From Aquisediminimonas profunda (GTDB lineage Bacteria > Pseudomonadota > Alphaproteobacteria > Sphingomonadales > Sphingomonadaceae), in contig NZ_CP080327.1 of the NCBI RefSeq assembly GCF_019443285.1, positions 3,034,001-3,098,000 on the forward strand: 64,000 nt of DNA, read 5' to 3'. Both the position numbers and the translations under genes were made by a program. The notes under the pieces were generated by a model. It did no database searches, was not told the origin of the DNA, and worked only from the letters and a program-made list of their open reading frames with translations. Of the stretch, positions 61,010 through 64,000 are shown in pieces; positions within the stretch are counted from its first letter, which is position 1; every line of letters starts with the position of its first letter.

Positions 61010-62412
61010 CTTACCGGCTCCGTTTCGAGGTTGCGATCCAGCGTATCAATTTGTTGCATTTCAGCCGGCAGGTCGAGGTTGCGGCAAAACAAGAGATAGG
61101 CAAGTGCCGAAACAGGAAGTCCGACAAGCATCGACACATCAGCACCGCCGAGCGCCTGCGCGATGGGCCCCACATACAGCCCGGTCTTGAAGAACGGCAC
61201 CATCGCAACGAAGCCCAGCGCATATGCGGACAATCCGCGCCAGTTCCAGCGGCCATAGAGGCCGTCGGCCATGAACATCGCCCGAATGGAATAGCGGCCC
61301 TTCCTCACGAAAAAGAAGTCCACAAGATTGATCGCCGTCCAGGGTGTGAAAAGGTAGGTCAATATTCCGAGAAAGGCTTCGAACCCGTGTAGCACATTGC
61401 CACTTGCCGCCAGAGAGAGCGACAAGGTCACGATGAACACAGCGGCCAAGGCGGAGACGCGCGACTTGATCCCCAGGGTCACAGTGCTGAGGCTATCGAT
61501 GACACTCAGCAACGTCAGCGAAGCGCCATAGAAATTGAGCGAGGTAATCGTGATCAGCCCGAGGAAGCTTGTGACGAGCACAAAAAGGCCAAACCCTGGC
61601 AGCATTGCGTCCCCGCTCGCGCGCAACGCAGCGACAATATCCGTCGTACCGAAGGCTGCGGCGGCAAATGCTCCGATCAGCATCATCCAGGCGCCGCCAA
61701 CAAATGCGCCCCAAAATGTCCAGAAGAATGAATCCCGAATGCCGACGTCACGCGGCAGGTAACGCGAATAATCCGACACATAGATCGACCAGCTCAACTG
61801 GTAAGCAGCAGCTGCAAAGAACTGCACCAGAAACAGCGTGGGCTTCAGAGGCCCGGGTTGCAACAGCACTCCAAAATCAACGATCGTGAATGAACCGGCG
61901 GTATAGAGTGCCAGCACCACAAGCATGGCAAACGCCAAGAAACGTTGCGCCTTGTGGATCAGGTCATAGCCAATGACCGCGACAAGCAAGGCAACAATCG
62001 CAAATATCACGATCGTCGGGCGCTCGGGGAAGCCTCCCAATTCCCTGAGCGTGCTCGCTGCGAGCGATTGGTTCAGGGCGTTGAAGCCAATAAAGGTGAT
62101 CAAGGCCACAACCCACACAAGCAATGCGCCGACGTAGCCGAATTGAGGACGGGACTGGATCATCTGCGGCAGGCCGAGGTGCGGCCCTTGGGTACAATGG
62201 AACGCCATGAGGACAGTGCCGAGCACGCATCCTCCCAGAATCGCTATCCCCGACCAGAACAGGTCGAGGCCACCGACCACACTGATCGCGCCCGTCGCAA
62301 GTGTCGCCAAATGGGCGTCGCCGGTGAACCAAATGGGCCAGAGGTGCCAGACCTTGCCATGCCGTTCGGCTAGCGGAACATAGTCGATCGACCGGGACTC
62401 AACCAATGCCAT
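61006..62412 (-). CDS. NCS1-family permease
   Basis: A 468-residue, about 12-span cytosine/purine/allantoin-type (NCS1) carrier. Typical segments are PIWFTGDAHLATLATGAIS, SYQLSWSIYVSDYSRYLP-like SWSIYVSDYSRYLPRD and FTPWTAINLVDFFFVRKGRY. It sits between carnitine dehydrogenase and the exported hydrolase in one operon, which hints at uptake of carnitine or an amine rather than a nucleobase. GGGAGGG precedes the ATG at 62412. Confidence 0.85.
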   Translation of the reverse strand: MALVESRSIDYVPLAERHGKVWHLWPIWFTGDAHLATLATGAISVVGGLDLFWSGIAILGGCVLGTVLMAFHCTQGPHLGLPQMIQSRPQFGYVGALLVWVVALITFIGFNALNQSLAASTLRELGGFPERPTIVIFAIVALLVAVIGYDLIHKAQRFLAFAMLVVLALYTAGSFTIVDFGVLLQPGPLKPTLFLVQFFAAAAYQLSWSIYVSDYSRYLPRDVGIRDSFFWTFWGAFVGGAWMMLIGAFAAAAFGTTDIVAALRASGDAMLPGFGLFVLVTSFLGLITITSLNFYGASLTLLSVIDSLSTVTLGIKSRVSALAAVFIVTLSLSLAASGNVLHGFEAFLGILTYLFTPWTAINLVDFFFVRKGRYSIRAMFMADGLYGRWNWRGLSAYALGFVAMVPFFKTGLYVGPIAQALGGADVSMLVGLPVSALAYLLFCRNLDLPAEMQQIDTLDRNLETEPVR

Positions 62413-62441
62413 GCAAATTCCCTCCCCCGCGCCCGACGTAC

Positions 62442-63917
62442 CTAGCCGGGCATTTTTATGTGTCGTCCCTGCCCTTCGGGCAATCCAAGATGCGCCTGCA
62501 AGGCCATCAGACCCATGGCAGCGACCTGGATTTTCTGCGGCGCAGGCACCGACCGTTCCGATTTGGCATCCACATGCAGGAGCATGTGTTCCGCAGTCGC
62601 GATCAGAGTATCCTGTTTCAGGCTGAACATTTCATGGAACAGATGCAAGCGCTTGCTGTCCGCGCCAAGGACGCGCGACCGCACTTCGATGGGTTCACCA
62701 AGCCGGGCTTGCCCGAGATGCCGGATATGCGTCTCCACAGTGTAGAAACTGTGCCCGCGCGCCACATAGTCGAGTCCGGCGCCAATGCGGCCGAGCACAA
62801 CATCGGTCGCATCGCCAAACAGCTTCAGATAGGCGGATTCCGTCAGATGCTCGTTGTAGTCGATCCATTCCGGCTGGACTGGCGTCGCAATGGTCCGCAT
62901 CCTGCCTTCCGAGTCAGGCTTGCCGTCAGCCACTGGCTGACCACTAAGCCGCGCACGATGGGCTTTTGCAATCGCCCCGGAAGCAAAATCATTCCGTTCG
63001 AGCGCATGCGTGAGATCGACCAAGCAATTGTCGCGCAACCGTTCATAAGTGCGCAAGTCAACATCGCCTGCCTGCTCGTCTGACTGCCGGGCAATTGTTT
63101 CGACCAGCTCATCGGTCAATTTCGGGCCGACAAGCTTGGTCCATGGCCATTCCATCGACGGGCCAAACTGATGCAGAAAATGCCGCATTCCGGCCTCGCC
63201 GCCAGCAAGCCGGTACGTCAGAAACGTGCCCATGAATGACCAGCGCATGCCGGCTCCAAAGCGGATCGCATCGTCGATTTCCGAGGCTGTGGCGATTCCA
63301 TCATCGATCAGCCAGAGCGCCTCCCGCCAGACAGCCTCCAGCAACCGGTCGGCAATGAAGCCGTCGATTTCCTTTCGGACATGAAGCACCTTCATGCCGA
63401 TCCGTTCGTAAATGGCACTCGCAATATCGATCGTCGCCTGGCTGGTCTGTTCGCCGCCGCAGACCTCGACCAAGGGCAGTAAATAGACAGGATTGAACGG
63501 GTGGCCGACGACGAGCCTGTCAGGTCGCCGCATCTTTGCCTGAAGCCGGGTTGGCAACAAGCCGGATGTAGACGATCCGATCACGGCATGATCGGGCATC
63601 GCTGCATCCATCTCTGCAAGCAGAGTCTGCTTCAGATCTTCCCGTTCCGGCAGGCTTTCCTGGATGAAATCGGCGTCGCGCACCGCTTCGGCCACGCTCG
63701 CCGCAATCGTGACGGACCCTTCCGTCGGAAGAGCCTGTCCAAAAAGCCGCGTGTTTGCGACGCGCGCATTTTCGAGAACCTCGCGAGCCTTTCGCTCGAT
63801 CTCCGGGTCGGGGTCATAGATCGATACGTCAATGCCATTGAGCGCAAAGCGAGCCGCCCATCCGGCCCCAATCACGCCACCACCGACGATGCCAACCTTT
63901 CGAACTTCGCGCATCAT
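62442..63917 (-). CDS. cdhA: L-carnitine dehydrogenase fused to a thioesterase
   Basis: A 491-residue fusion. Residues 1 to about 320 are a 3-hydroxyacyl-CoA-dehydrogenase-like L-carnitine dehydrogenase: NAD site VGIVGGGVIGAGWAARF (residues 8-24), VGHPFNPVYLLPLVEVCGG and FIADRLLEAVWREALWLIDDG. Residues about 345-491 are a hot-dog thioesterase (EWIDYNEHLTESAYLK). The first half oxidises L-carnitine to 3-dehydrocarnitine. The second would hydrolyse betainyl-CoA after the DUF849 enzyme has acted. Such fusions are known in rhizobial carnitine pathways. It starts 10 bases after the DUF849 stop. Confidence 0.93.
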   Translation of the reverse strand: MMREVRKVGIVGGGVIGAGWAARFALNGIDVSIYDPDPEIERKAREVLENARVANTRLFGQALPTEGSVTIAASVAEAVRDADFIQESLPEREDLKQTLLAEMDAAMPDHAVIGSSTSGLLPTRLQAKMRRPDRLVVGHPFNPVYLLPLVEVCGGEQTSQATIDIASAIYERIGMKVLHVRKEIDGFIADRLLEAVWREALWLIDDGIATASEIDDAIRFGAGMRWSFMGTFLTYRLAGGEAGMRHFLHQFGPSMEWPWTKLVGPKLTDELVETIARQSDEQAGDVDLRTYERLRDNCLVDLTHALERNDFASGAIAKAHRARLSGQPVADGKPDSEGRMRTIATPVQPEWIDYNEHLTESAYLKLFGDATDVVLGRIGAGLDYVARGHSFYTVETHIRHLGQARLGEPIEVRSRVLGADSKRLHLFHEMFSLKQDTLIATAEHMLLHVDAKSERSVPAPQKIQVAAMGLMALQAHLGLPEGQGRHIKMPG

Positions 63918-63927
63918 GTTGTCTTTC

Positions 63928-64000
63928 CTATCGCTTGGTCAGTTTAAGCTTGGCGCGAACCTCCTCGGGGCCAAGGATGCGTGCGCCCATGCCCGTGAGA
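63928..64000 (-). CDS. cdhC: DUF849/BKACE enzyme, C-terminal end (probable dehydrocarnitine cleavage enzyme)
   Basis: Only the last 23 codons and the stop are in the window, reading LTGMGARILGPEEVRAKLKL then TKR. This matches the C-terminus of the beta-keto acid cleavage (DUF849) family. In carnitine catabolism that enzyme converts 3-dehydrocarnitine and acetyl-CoA to betainyl-CoA and acetoacetate. Placement directly before cdhA supports the call, but the fragment is too short for certainty. Confidence 0.6.
   Translation of the reverse strand, partial: LTGMGARILGPEEVRAKLKLTKR

Noticed and set aside
1-64000. tRNA, rRNA, CRISPR arrays, insertion sequences or prophage genes
   Set aside because: None was recognised on either strand; there are no transposase, integrase or cas motifs and no regularly spaced repeats.

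Overview
The window looks like chromosomal DNA of an alphaproteobacterium, most likely a sphingomonad-type oligotroph. The evidence is three TonB-dependent receptors with the IVVTAQKR-type plug start, moderately high GC, soxBDAG and DUF849-type carnitine genes, and many ATGA-coupled operons. The placement is an inference; no rRNA or tRNA is present to test it. I see no phage, IS element, CRISPR or plasmid functions.

Almost everything from about 8.8 kb to the right end can be read as one catabolic island for quaternary ammonium compounds. Several feeder routes converge on glycine betaine. Choline-O-sulfate goes to choline (BetC-type sulfatase, 48957-50471). Choline goes to betaine (BetA at 23895-25562; BetB, here fused behind a BetI-type TetR regulator, 25549-27567). 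Gamma-butyrobetaine can go to carnitine through CoA thioesters (ligase, acyl-CoA dehydrogenase, CaiD-like hydratase, thioesterase; 50504-55173). L-carnitine goes to betaine (carnitine dehydrogenase-thioesterase fusion and the tail of a DUF849 enzyme; 62442-64000).

Betaine can then be demethylated in two chemically different ways. The operon at 8849-21277 carries formate-THF ligase, an MttB-family methyltransferase, a dimethylglycine/sarcosine dehydrogenase-like flavoprotein, a GbcA-like Rieske oxygenase, a cupin and soxBDAG. The operon at 36202-43826 carries a corrinoid protein, DUF1638, an MTHFR C-terminal-type protein, MetF-like reductase, methyl-THF methyltransferase, a GFA protein, a RamA-like corrinoid activator and a second MttB homologue. 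That is a complete non-pyrrolysine corrinoid methyl-transfer pathway, a chemistry best known from anaerobes, beside oxygen-dependent enzymes. Methyl groups would end as methylene-THF and then formate plus ATP via Fhs. Glycine connects to kbl/tdh (32105-34361).

Transport is heavily represented: TonB receptors at 27925 and 55417, BCCT at 34482, APC at 30488, NCS1 at 61006, POT at 44958 and two MFS proteins at 46558 and 47803. Local regulators are a LysR protein (21463), a GlxA-type AraC protein (43943) and the BetI part of the fusion.

The left 8.8 kb is separate. It holds the start of a TonB receptor divergent from a tandem TetR regulator, an SDR with a degenerate active site, small exported or membrane proteins, a candidate structured small RNA (4445-4576), and a TetR-controlled aromatic-type cluster (flavin hydroxylase, extradiol dioxygenase, fumarylacetoacetate hydrolase family; 4733-8793) with two matching operator-like sites.
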